From contig CM057154.1 of the NCBI GenBank assembly GCA_029962745.1, positions 26,810,970 through 26,874,969 on the forward strand: a stretch of 64,000 nucleotides of DNA. Reading direction: 5' to 3'. The notes beneath the pieces are model-generated. The model worked only from the letters and a program-made list of their open reading frames with translations. It did no database searches and was not told where the DNA came from. A program made the position numbers and the translations under genes. Below, in pieces: positions 11,801-21,159 of the stretch (its first letter is position 1; every line of letters begins with the position of its first letter). This DNA comes from Echinometra lucunter. Taxonomy: Eukaryota > Echinodermata > Echinoidea > Camarodonta > Echinometridae.

Positions 11801-14800
11801 CAGGAATACGGATGGTTTGGTCATAAAATGTTCATGCATACAGCGCCGGGTCATAATCCTTTACTCCTAGTTTCACAGCCAACATATCGCCTATGTGTCA
11901 AGTGAGTGGTAGTTCACCTGAGATGAGCAAATTGATTTCATATTCATGCTGTGGAGGAGAAGGAGGAAAGATGAGAGTATATGCAAGAAGTGGATAGGGC
12001 TTAAAGTCATGTGAATGTGCAAAGTATGTGGTGAGATTTTCTTTAGCACACTGAAGCTGTGCAACATTAGCCTGTTGGTGCCAAAATCTTATAACCCATT
12101 GCCTACTGGAACAGGTGGTCCCTCTGATCTGTTAAACATATGCGAAGCATGCGACAATTCAGTAGTCAACATGTTAACGATGGTCAGTTACCTGATATAT
12201 TGTATAATACATGAAGAATGTTGAGACGATGTCTTTGTTCATGTTGCATGATTTGAACATTTTAGAAATTCGGATAGGTGACTGAAATACATGGGAAAAT
12301 TAGCCTGTGTTTTAATTCAACTTATGCATTTATATCTTCCAACTTTTTCTAGTCTTAATGATGCTTAGGTTTTTCTGGTTTTTCTGATCACCATATCAAT
12401 ATGAACTCTGTCAATTCTCCATGTTTATCATGATTATCTGAATGAATGTTCATATCTTGTCTTGGCATTCCTTTCCTTAGCCTAAACTGCTCGTATTCCT
12501 CCAAGGACACCCAGAGTGTTGGCGCCCTTTCCATCTTCTCCGGAGGGTCTTCCCCATCTCTCCTGGCTGTGCTGAAAGGGCAAGAGACCTTCCAGAAGTT
12601 GGGAGCTGGATTCGCCATCGGGGATCCATTTGGGAATGGCAGTCTAGTCTTAGCTGTTGGATCAAATACTAAAGGTAGAGTCGTCAAGTTAACTGGAATT
12701 ATTGTTAATGAAGAAAAGAATAAAGCTAAATGAAATATGACTCCCAGTACTCATATAGCATCAATTTGATACATCAACGCATAAAAGATATGAATTAATC
12801 TTTAGTTGTGTTGATAAACAGTAATTTGTAATTATCATTAGCTGACTTCCATTACTCATGTAGTATCACTTTGATACATCATCGTATAATAATGTAAATT
12901 AATCTTTAGTTGTGTGGGTAATTTGTAATTGTCATTAGCTGAATTCCAGTACTCATGTATCATCACTTTGATACATCTTCGCATATAAGATGTAAATCAA
13001 TCTTTAGTTCTGTAGATGGGCAGTAATTTGTAATTATCATTAGCTGAAATATTCTTGACAAGAGGAGTCTTGTAAATTTGTTCAGTGAGGCTTGTGTGAA
13101 ACATAACTAAACTCATTTATGTATTGTTTTGAATCATCATGTATATTTTGATATGGAACCTATTGCCTATGAGAATTCAGTAGTCAGAAGGTTAAAGTGC
13201 TGAAAATGTTTAACCTCTTAACCATTCTTAGTCCTTGAAAATGTGTCATCATATGTAAGAACATTCTTCTTTGTTTTATTTTCCAGATGTTGATGGGGAG
13301 ATTCTTGATGTGCCAGTCAGGTTGACTGATGCTGGTCAGGTTACCTTGTACAACATCTCTTCCATGACTCTTCAGCATCCGGCTGGTTCATTTGCTGCTC
13401 ACCAAAGGAGTCATCTAGGACATTGGAGAGATGCCTCTTTAGATCCAATAGCTCTGTATGAGGGGGACAGGCAGTATGGAAGGTTTGGAGGAGAGCTGAT
13501 GTTTGAGGATGTGACGGGAGATGAAATAGGTGAGAAAAGATCTTTCATCCTTTTCGTCATCATCATCATCATCGTCATTATCATCATCATCATCATAATC
13601 ATAATTATTTCTTAAAGTTAGCATTTTCCTTCTCGCAAGGGTTCATTGACTTCCAAACCATGATGACACTCCCTCCATCCTCTTCTTCTTGTCTTGAGCA
13701 TCCTCCTCTTAAAGTGGTTACACAGTGGTAAAAAATTTTTTTGATATATGATCAAGAATAGAATTGTAAGAAGAATAACATTAAAAATTTGATGATTTTC
13801 AATCGAAATCAATGCATTTTGGCAAATTTTCTTATAGAAAGACATGATTTTTAAAAAAAATTTGAGTATGAGGTATGACGTAAAGTGGGTACCCAGTTTC
13901 GCGCATTGCAGTTGTGCTGCGCGCTAGACTGTACAATATGTATTACACCTTGCTAGAATTGCGCGACAAGGTACCCATTTTGACGCCAAAGTGGGTACCC
14001 AGTTGAAACTGGGACACAGCTGAGGGGTCAAAAATATCCTGAAATCTTATCACATTTGGGGGTTTCCTTGGCAACACAACTTTTAAAAAAGATGTAGGCA
14101 GATGATTTTCTGCTGATGAAATCATGCTCTTTCAAATAAACTAACATTGTTTCACCATTGGGTACCCCTTTGAAGACCAACCTTACTGCATTATTTCCTT
14201 CTCTCATACAGTGCATTTTCAGATCCCCTTTCCTTTTCACAGAATCATCGGTTTCCCTTCTCAATACATTGACTATCCATCTCATATCCACTTCATGTTA
14301 CCACTTTCACCAGTTTTTTTTTTTTTTTCAATGAGCTCACTTGTATTCTGTAGGACAGTTTCACACCATAGATCTTCCTTATCACAGCCCTTGCTGTTTT
14401 CCATCTTCCATCGGTGCCATCTTCTACTGTCTTCGTAATTCAAATTTCTGAGCCGTATACCATCTTTGTTCTAACGCAAGTGATATATATATAGATCTTG
14501 CCATGTGTTCCTTCATGTTTATGGTGTACTCCAAAACAAGCAAGTTAATTTCTCACTTACTGAAAATTTTTCTGGGATGGTGTTTGTCTTATCTTTTAGC
14601 TATTGTTGAAAATGCACATGTCGTAGAATCCTTGTTTTTGTGGTGTACTCCAAAACAAGCAAGTTAATTTCTCACTTACTGAAATTACTTCTGGGATGGT
14701 GTTTGTCTTATCGTTTAGCTATTGTTGAAAATGCACATGTCGTAGAATCCTTGTTTTTGTGGTGTACTCCAAAACAAGCAAGTTAATTTCTCACTTACTG

Positions 14801-17800
14801 AAATTACTTCTGGGATGGTGTTTGTCTTATCTTTTAGCTATTGTTGAAAATGTACATGTCGTAGAATCCTTGTTTTTGTGGTGTACTCCAAAACAAGCAA
14901 GTTAATTTCTCACTTACTGAAATTACTTCTGGGATGGTGTTTGTCTTATCGTTTAGCTATTGTTGAAAATGCACATGTCGTAGAATCCTTGTTTTAAAAA
15001 AATAAATATGTAGAATGGTTAGATTTTCGTTACTTATTATTCTGTGATCAGTTCCTGTTATTGAGTATTTGAGCAGTCTTGTTAGAAAGAAGTCTATCTT
15101 TCTTCTCTCTCTCTCTCTCTTCTTCTTCTTCTTCTTCTTCTTCTTTTCTGTAGAGACACATCTTGGTCATCAGTCATTGACTATGTTCCTAGTGTTACCA
15201 AATACCATGATGCTTACATTTATTTCATTACTATTTCCAAATTGTCAGATGATTTAGTTGTCGGTGCTCCATATAGGACAGAAGACATCACTGAAGAATT
15301 ATTAAAAGGTAAATTGATATTCTGTAGCTTTTGATGTCTCCTGGATCAATCAGTATTCAATATTGCAAATAATTTGCAGTTTGATTCGTTTGCTAGCATA
15401 ACAGTTTTTTTCTTAATATTCTAGTAAACAAATTGTTATATTCAATCTGTTTGAGGGTGAATCTTCTAATCATTGATTAGGAAAAAAAAAATTGAGGGAT
15501 ATGAAAATATCCATTACAGGATGATTATATTAACAAGGGGGAACACCATTTGTTGGAACCTATTTCTGAAAGTGATGATCCATTAACCCCCTTTTTACCA
15601 CTTTTGAAAGGCTGAATTTTGTTAAGCAGTGATTATGTTGTCTGTAGTGTAGGATATTTAGTGAGGCGATTTCATGTCAGAATTTATCTTCAGATGAGTC
15701 TGAAATAGAAGTTTATTTTGTTCTAATTGGACCTTTCATGGTTTGCAGTAATCATGCGGAATAGGTCATGAAGTAAGGAGTCATTCTTGTCTTTCTGTAC
15801 TACAGTGGAAGAGGGTACCATCTTTGTGTTTAAGGGAGGTCCATCCTTTGGTACAGGTCATGTGACCAGGTCATGTGACTTCATCTCAACTGTCAAACCA
15901 TGTCCTTCTGAGAAGGTTAGTTTGTATTCCCTCCCTATTACAAGTTCTATCCATGGTAAAATGTGGATAAGTAAATCCATTGCATAAAGATAAAGTTAGG
16001 GTTTGGTCATGCAGTTGCATTGTGAAAGAAATTTATTTATCTAAAAGCAAAGAAACCTGAAGGAAAGATTTTTTTAGGGCTTACCAAAATTCTACATTAC
16101 CTTAAAGACAAATTCATGGGACTACAAACAGCAATTAGAGACCACAAAACAAATCTTTAATTCTGTAAGAATTAAAGACAAATTCATGGGACTACAAATG
16201 GCAATTAGAGACCACACAACGAATCTTTAATTCTGTTAGAATAACCAACTGACATGGATAGGAAATTTTGCCAGTTGGCAATAATATATAGGTTTATATT
16301 TTCATTAACAGCTGATATTTAAGCGGTCACTCTATGCTATGGAGTCAATGCGACTTTGTAGCCCCCATCTCCCGGCTGCTATCGACTCAAGCCTTTCGGC
16401 TTATGATAGCTGGCCCCTGCATTTATATTTATTTCTTCATTAAAACCAACTCTATTATTTTAATATTATCTAAGTATACATATTTTTCCTTTGTATATTT
16501 GTCACACTTAAACTTGTATCAATTTGATTTCTATCGTTATATTTTCCAATGTTTGTTTCTTTAATAAATGCAGAAACTTCTGCTAAAAAAAAAGGATTCA
16601 AAATGAGTATATTCAAATTTCACATTGCACATATATGCAGTGTTATGCTCATCATTCTAGGCAATATGAATATTTGATATAAGAGTACTAAGCAGCTGCT
16701 GTACATGTCTTTAAGACAATGTCTTCATTCCTTTCTCTTCTACAGGCATACAGTGTGTTATCCAGTAATGAAGTAAGTTTCATTGATTACTAGATTTTTT
16801 ATCAGTACCTATGCAGTATTTGATTAGACAAATTAGATAATCATTGCAATTTTCATACAAATACTACAATGTTCTTCACCACTTTCTTGCCTCTGAAGGT
16901 TATGAAGGAAAGGTTTATTATGCCTCCACACACCGAAGGTTGTTGCCAGAGGCTCTAAGTTTTTTGGGTTGTCTGTCCATTCCGTTTTCGTTCTTGCAAT
17001 AACTTAAGAACCATTAGATGGATCAATTTCAGACTTGGCTCATGTATACATGTGGGAGGCACAATGATCTGATTAAATTTGGGGGTCATGAGGTCAAAGG
17101 TCATAGAGGTCATTATATATATGAAAATGGCTCATTCTCACATAACTTAAGAACCCTGACAGATCAACTTCAGACTTGGCTCATGTATGCATATGGGAGG
17201 GCCAATGATCTGATTAGATTTTGGGGTCACAAGGTCAAAGGTCATAGATGTTATTGTAGTCATTGTACACATGAAAATGGCTTGTTCTTGTGATAACTGA
17301 AGAACCATTTGATGGATCAACTTCAAATGGTACACAATGCCATTTAAATAGAACTATTTTTTCCAGTTATACATGTATATTAATACATTTCCCATAATTA
17401 AAAGTGATATATTTCTGAGCTGGCAAGGGCGGAGGCATAAATTTCGACTTCTGGTGTTTCTGAAAATTGCCCTTAATTTGTGCAAATCATTACATCAGAA
17501 TCAGAAAGTAAGGAAATCTCATTGTAATATTTCACATTCTTCATCGTACAGGGTGGATCAAGATTTGGTTCTAAATTGACAACTTGGAGATTTAGTGAGG
17601 TATGACTTATCTGATCTTGTAAATTGTGTACGCTTACACTCTATCTCCCCCTTCTATTCCCTGCGCTCCTCATGTTTGTTCTGTTGCCCAAATTGCTGTG
17701 ATAATCGTATGTTTCTATTTTATGTTTAAACTGCTTATTCAAAGAAAACCACAAAAATGGCAAATAATGTATCATTAGAAACTGGAAAGCTTTCATATAG

Positions 17801-18029
17801 CAATAGTATAAGTTTTACGTCAAGAGATTTAGCAAAAAACAAAAAAAACAAAAAAACAACATACCATTACATTAAGTCCCTTGACAAGTACAATAACTGA
17901 ACCTGGCTTGATTAAGATGCGAATTCAAAATACTGTTTCTCTTTCCAGAAACCTAATCTTGTCACCAGTGCACCTCGGAGTAACAGAGCAGAGAGGCTTG
18001 CAGGAGAAGTTTACGTCTATGCTCTCTAG
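2512..18029 (+). CDS. GPLD1: Phosphatidylinositol-glycan-specific phospholipase D, 3' part (17 exons, 5' end outside the window)
   Basis: GPLD1 is a secreted enzyme that hydrolyses the inositol-phosphate bond of GPI anchors. Exons: 2512-2539, 3134-3273, 4125-4323, 5161-5285, 5855-6041, 8099-8209, 9255-9329, 10349-10502, 11194-11252, 11804-11901, 12481-12674, 13287-13529, 15249-15308, 15806-15915, 16746-16772, 17552-17599, 17949-18029 (TAG). All phases join, giving 645 complete codons plus stop. The first 70 or so residues are the end of the catalytic region (YFLGGVDDMASW, MLENGT). The rest is a seven-bladed FG-GAP propeller. Blade motifs include DLIIGAPGY, KFG...DINLDGIMDIAVSAP, NFG...DFNHDGHLDLLIGSP, WFG, RFGGEL...DDLVVGAP and RFGSKL. 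The end AGEVYVYAL matches the family C-terminus. About 200 N-terminal residues, including the zinc-binding catalytic core, are not in the window. The first blade lacks its usual calcium loop. Introns are crowded with MITEs and tandem repeats. Confidence 0.93.
3294..3560. mobile_element. Hairpin MITE with ~103-bp inverted arms
   Basis: Arms at 3294-3396 and 3458-3560 are near-perfect reverse complements separated by ~61 bp, with ends ACTATGAACATG. It sits in the GPLD1 intron only 20 bases after the donor of exon 3134-3273, so the nascent RNA could fold into a long hairpin next to that splice site. Confidence 0.85.
3834..4010 (+). repeat. Direct duplication, two ~62-bp copies
   Basis: Related copies at about 3838-3897 and 3951-4010 share AGCTTGGCCAT, TGGATTTTGCA and CCCAAATTAT. 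They lie 113 bp apart within a GPLD1 intron. Confidence 0.6.
5765..5814 (+). repeat. Run of 50 cytosines
   Basis: An uninterrupted C homopolymer in the GPLD1 intron, ending 40 bases before the acceptor of exon 5855-6041. It lies where a polypyrimidine tract would be. The length is liable to sequencing error. Confidence 0.9.
6139..6572 (+). mobile_element. TTAA-flanked MITE, copy 1 (truncated by another element)
   Basis: Begins TTAAAGGGGGTACCCAATG and shares ~400 bp with the inverted copy at 13709-14171. The far end is interrupted by the tandem-core element starting near 6573. The TTAA edge suggests piggyBac-type mobilisation. It contains a long palindrome at 6290-6330. Confidence 0.7.
6290..6330. 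repeat. Perfect palindrome with two TGACGTCA sites
   Basis: The arms GGTACCCACTTTGACGTCA and its complement flank three A residues. Each arm ends in TGACGTCA (6301-6308 and 6312-6319), the consensus CRE/ATF octamer. The homologous site in copy 2 (about 13970-14000) has one octamer altered to GACGCCA. Confidence 0.8.
6573..7325 (+). mobile_element. Hairpin-ended tandem-core element, family A, full copy
   Basis: The left end carries the palindrome TCGACCACGCGTGGTCGA followed by TTATGCCTCCGC. The right end is a hairpin closing in GCGGAGGCATAA, so the outer 12 bp are inverted. Between them are about four ~146-150-bp core units containing TGACCTTTGACCTTG, followed by a (GACG)n microsatellite near 7258-7272. 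The plan resembles pearl/HINE (Helentron-derived) elements described in molluscs. No coding capacity is visible. Confidence 0.75.
8064..8089 (+). repeat. Poly-A run directly before a GPLD1 acceptor
   Basis: About 26 A residues separate TTTTCTCTGATC from TTCTCACAG|G at exon 8099-8209. The usual polypyrimidine tract is almost absent, so the site is atypical. Confidence 0.85.
8868..8898 (+). repeat. Short interstitial CCCTAA-like stretch
   Basis: Contains a few CCCTAACC/CCTTAACC units resembling telomeric repeats (vertebrate/echinoderm TTAGGG on the other strand). It is too short and degenerate to be more than an interstitial relic. Confidence 0.5.
9532..9935. mobile_element. MITE with ~40-bp terminal inverted repeats
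   Basis: Both ends read AATTCTCCATATC inward and continue ATTCAACAGTAGAGGG. The two ends are inverted with a few mismatches, about 400 bp overall. It lies in the GPLD1 intron between exons 9255-9329 and 10349-10502. Confidence 0.8.
10807..10965 (+). mobile_element. GTTATAAGC-family MITE, copy 1
   Basis: A ~150-bp family with ends like GGGAGTGTTTCAT...ATGAAATGCCCCCC and the internal line GTTATAAGCTACTGAAATCC. The ends are inverted (GTCAGTGATTTT / CACTGACAAGACA). The 3' terminus is expanded into a run of 23 C (10943-10965). Confidence 0.8.
11436..11447 (+). repeat. Poly-G run
   Basis: About a dozen G residues in a GPLD1 intron. It is one of at least ten G or C homopolymers of ten or more bases in the window. 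Confidence 0.7.
12746..13048 (+). repeat. Tandem repeat, three ~100-bp units
   Basis: Units start at about 12746, 12851 and 12948, each with ACTCATGTA...CACTTTGATACATC, AATCTTTAGTT and GTAATTTGTAATTATCATTAGCTGA. It is inside the GPLD1 intron after exon 12481-12674. Confidence 0.85.
13709..14171 (-). mobile_element. TTAA-type MITE, copy 2, inverted relative to copy 1
   Basis: Starts TTAAAGTGGTTACACAGTGG and ends CCATTGGGTACCCCTTTGA. It is colinear, as the reverse complement, with 6139-6572. It sits in the intron between exons 13287-13529 and 15249-15308. The right TTAA has become TTGA. Confidence 0.75.
14522..14997 (+). repeat. 119-bp tandem minisatellite, four units
   Basis: Units begin at 14522, 14641, 14760 and 14879, a constant 119-bp period. 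Sequence identity is very high, with only single-base differences. Each unit starts TGGTGTACTCCAAAACAAGC. The array is in a GPLD1 intron. Near-identity points to recent amplification or gene-conversion homogenisation. Confidence 0.95.
15102..15146 (+). repeat. (CT)n/(TCT)n microsatellite
   Basis: A pyrimidine run of CT then TTC units, about 100 bp before the acceptor of exon 15249-15308. Confidence 0.85.
16104..16245 (+). repeat. Tandem duplication, two 69-bp units
   Basis: Two copies of TAAAGACAAATTCATGGGAC...AATCTTTAATTCTGT begin at 16104 and 16173, with few differences. Located in a GPLD1 intron. Confidence 0.85.
16917..17441 (-). mobile_element. Family A tandem-core element, inverted copy
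   Basis: Reverse orientation relative to 6573-7325. It starts ATTATGCCTCC with the CACCGAAGGTTG hairpin remnant, passes TTTTTTGGGTTGTCTGTCC, has about two and a half cores containing AGGTCAAAGGTCATAGA, and ends near GGGCGGAGGCATAAA. It lies in the GPLD1 intron before exon 17552-17599. Confidence 0.75.
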
Positions 18030-18139
18030 GGCAAATATGGGGCTTAGTAAAGGCAGTGGTGGAGTACAGAGCGTCTTGTCTTCAAGAGTGTGGTTTTAAA
18101 CTAGTTGAACACTAAGCAAGTGATTACTTGTGTTAGGGT

Positions 18140-18962
18140 CTATGAACGAGCACATCAGTGATGTGGTGCTCATCCTGCATCCAGCAAGGAAATTCACACC
18201 ATTTTTAGTAATTACCAAGTTGACACTGTAATGAATAACTGACATAAATAATTTTCTAGACAAAATTTCAGAATTCTGTGTTGAAGTTTGGTGTACCTCA
18301 TGTAGCTTTCCCAGATGAAACAAGAAAAATCAAAATTGGTCGAAAAATGAAGAAGAAGCATTTTTTTGTGAATTTTTGAGACAAAATTTCAAAATTTTGT
18401 GTAGAAGTTTAGTGTACCTCATGTAGCTCTACCAGATGAAACAAAAATATCAAAATTGGTCAACAAATGATCCTTCATTTTTTAGACAAAATTTCAAAAT
18501 TCTGTGTGGAAGTTTGGTGTACCTCACGTAGCTCTACCAGAAGAAAAAAAAATGGGTTGACAAATGAAGGAGAAGAAGCATTTTTCGTAATTTTCAAATA
18601 AATTTTGCAGAAATTAGCATAAATAATTTTTGAGACAAAATGTCAAAATTCTGCATCAAAGTTCAGTGAACCTCATGTAGCTCCACCAAATGAAATAGAA
18701 AAAAATCAAAATTGGTCGACAAATGAAGAAGAAGCATTTTTTGTGATTTTCAAAAAATGTGCATGAATTAGCATATTTAATGAGTGTAAGAATTCTGTGT
18801 AGAAGTTTCGAATCCCCCACCTAGTGCTGTCATATAAAGCAAACTGAATTTAAATTGGACAAGAAATGACGAAGAAGAAGCGTTTTGAAATTGTGGAAGG
18901 ACACCGGACACCATGCAAGGGCATGAGCTCATCTGGCCCATTCCGGCCGGATGAGCTAAATA
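18140..18962 (+). mobile_element. Hairpin-ended tandem-core element, family C
   Basis: It starts about 110 bp after the GPLD1 stop with the hairpin GAGCACATCAGTGATGTGGTGCTC. It contains five degenerate cores (starting near 18259, 18379, 18484, 18634 and 18788) with AATTCTGTG, GGTGTACCTCATGTAGCTC and AATTGGTCGACAAATGAAG. It ends with a palindrome reading AGCTCATCTGGCC/GGCCGGATGAGCT (18927-18956). No ORF. It would form part of the GPLD1 3' UTR if that extends so far. Confidence 0.65.
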
Positions 18963-19703
18963 TGTGTGTTATACTGATGTTAAATTTATCTTAGTGGGTG
19001 ACAGTGGGAATAACTAATTGAATTAAGTTTGAAGGAATTAAGGATTACTCAATGAATTGTGAAAAATAATGATATACATTTGTGTGAAGTTATTATGCTT
19101 GTTGTTATAATTGTGTACATTTATAATTCGAAGTACATGTTGTTGATAAAACCAAGTACTTAAATGCAGCTGATATGAATAATATTGTTTGATGATGCAA
19201 TATAATGTATGAATAATGTACAAGTTTAGTGAATTTATTTTCAGGTATTTTGTATAAATGTTTCAGGTGTTTTGTGTAAGTGATTTTTCAGGCAATCTTG
19301 TTTCAAGATAGATAAAAAGAATGATTACCCCATGAAAATCATGGTCAAATGATGTAGACTATTAACTAGACCTATTAACTAATATGTGCAAATTTATGTA
19401 CGTTTCTCTCCAGAACCTTTGGTTACCAACTAGTTCAACTGTTATGCATAATGGTATATGAATAGATGGAATCCTTTGTGATTGTGCATATTACTATGTC
19501 ATTGTTATGTTATGGCTGTCTGGCAAGCTTCTTAGTTGTCATCGGAAACCTTGTTCAACAACTATGCATAAAATTAGTATAAAAAAGTATTTTGTATCGA
19601 TGTTTCATGAATCAAGCACAAGTCGCATAGAATATCATATATGTACACATAGGTCTATGCAAATGAGATGTTGAATGAGTTACATGTACATACTTGGTGT
19701 TTA
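18963..19703. other. AT-rich intergenic DNA between convergent genes
   Basis: No exon or clear repeat was recognised between the family C element and the near-palindrome at 19704. It probably holds GPLD1 3' flank. Confidence 0.4.
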
Positions 19704-20309
19704 AAAAAAAACATTTAACACTTTTGATCTTTAATAACTAAAAAATTAAAGATCTTAAAAGACTGCAGTTTCACAGTGTAAAGTTGAAGGGTGTCAAATT
19801 TATTGGGACTAGGTTTTGTGGAATTTACTTCACTAATATTCGTAAAATAATGCTATGAATATGTAACTAGAATTTTACTTTTTGAAAAAACGAAACTCCA
19901 AAATCTGTATGTGTCAGTAATTAATTCATTGTGTATTGTGCACTGTGCATTGTACCTGTCATAATTTCTGGCAACCTTATGCTCTCCAGTGTTATTACTG
20001 ATTCATGACTCTGGATTGAAAGAGGTACAGTGGAATTTCAGCTGCAATGCACAATGGCAATTGTCAGGCTCTGAATTCATTACTGACACACACACAGTTT
20101 GTTGTGGCTTCAGTTTTACAAAAAGTGAAATCTAATTGAATATTCATAGCATTATTTCGTTTTATTAATATTGATGGAAGCAAATCCAAGAAACGTAGTC
20201 CAAGGAAATTTGACATCCTTCAACTTCACACTGTGAAAACCTCAGTCTTTTCCAAGTTTTAACTTTTGAGTTATTAAAGATCATAAGTGTCAAATGCTTT
20301 TTAAAACAC
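19704..20309. repeat. ~600-bp near-palindrome (long hairpin)
   Basis: About 19704-19956 pairs in inverted orientation with about 20040-20309. Matching blocks include CATTTAACACTT/AAGTGTCAAATG, ATCTTTAATAACT/AGTTATTAAAGAT, TTTCACAGTGT/ACACTGTGAAA, AATGCTATGAATAT and TGTCAGTAAT. The loop is roughly 80 bases. No coding capacity. Confidence 0.8.
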
Positions 20310-20494
20310 ATTGTACATGTACATGTATAATCATTTGAATGTGTCAATTTTTCTACAAAAAGTTCTATGAAATATGTATATTCTAAATGTAATACTCAAA
20401 TACAAATATTTAAATAGATTTCAACCAGCATAGTATTTGATTTTGCTATTAAGTCTCTTTATTTCCCCTCTCTCTTGGGTGCTTTAAAAAAAAT

Positions 20495-20517
20495 GGGGGG
20501 GGGGGGGGGGGGGGGGG
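20495..20517 (+). repeat. Run of 23 guanines
   Basis: Homopolymer G tract in the intergenic region, preceded by a short A run. Confidence 0.9.
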
Positions 20518-20568
20518 AGTATGTTATGCTTTAATTGGTATTCTGCCTCATACCGGTAGTTAACTTGG

Positions 20569-20689
20569 GAGCATTTTCATCAATTATTTACCAACTGTTA
20601 TAAGCTACTGAAATCCTTGCATCTGATTGGCTTAGAGCAAATTTGTCAGTAAACATCACTGACAAGACACTTGCTGAAATGCCCCCAGG
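20569..20689 (+). mobile_element. GTTATAAGC-family MITE, copy 2
   Basis: Contains GTTATAAGCTACTGAAATCC and CACTGACAAGACACTTGCTG and ends GAAATGCCCCCAGG. The left end is degraded. Confidence 0.75.
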
Positions 20690-20972
20690 ACTGAATCCTT
20701 ATCAAATGTATTCAAAAAATGTGATTTCTTCAAAAATATATGTACTGTGTTGAAGAATTGAGATACAGCACAAGACTGTCAAAGAAAAGTACATTTTCTT
20801 GACATCTAACACTGTAAAGACTATTTACACTTGCAAGAAAACGACAAATTTCTTGTCATCCAAATATTTCATGCTTGAAAAATTGGTAGTGAACAGGCAC
20901 ACTCGAATTTAGGCCTATATTATGTTCACAAACTATTTTAGTACAGATGCTAAATGATAATCAAAATTTATA

Positions 20973-21151
20973 CAGTGGAAACTCAGTATAACGAGGTCCC
21001 TGGGATCATTAAAATTACCTTGTTATAGCAGGAATCTCGTTATTTCAGGGTTAAAAAAAAACAATAGAATATTAAGAGCTGGGACCGGAAAATTACCTTG
21101 TTATATTAGGAATATTGTTATATCAGATCTCTTTATACAGAGTTTCCGCTG
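20973..21151. mobile_element. TA-flanked pogo-like MITE, copy 1
   Basis: Ends CAGTGGAAACTCAGTATAAC and CTTTATACAGAGTTTCCGCTG are inverted, and a TA precedes the left end. The interior repeats ACCTTGTTATA and GGGACC. CAGTGGAAACTC termini and TA targets fit the pogo/Tigger branch of Tc1-mariner. Confidence 0.75.
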
Positions 21152-21159
21152 TGGCTGTC

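Noticed and set aside
16320..16420. tRNA- or SINE-like hairpin segment
   Set aside because: No A/B box or cloverleaf could be assembled by eye.
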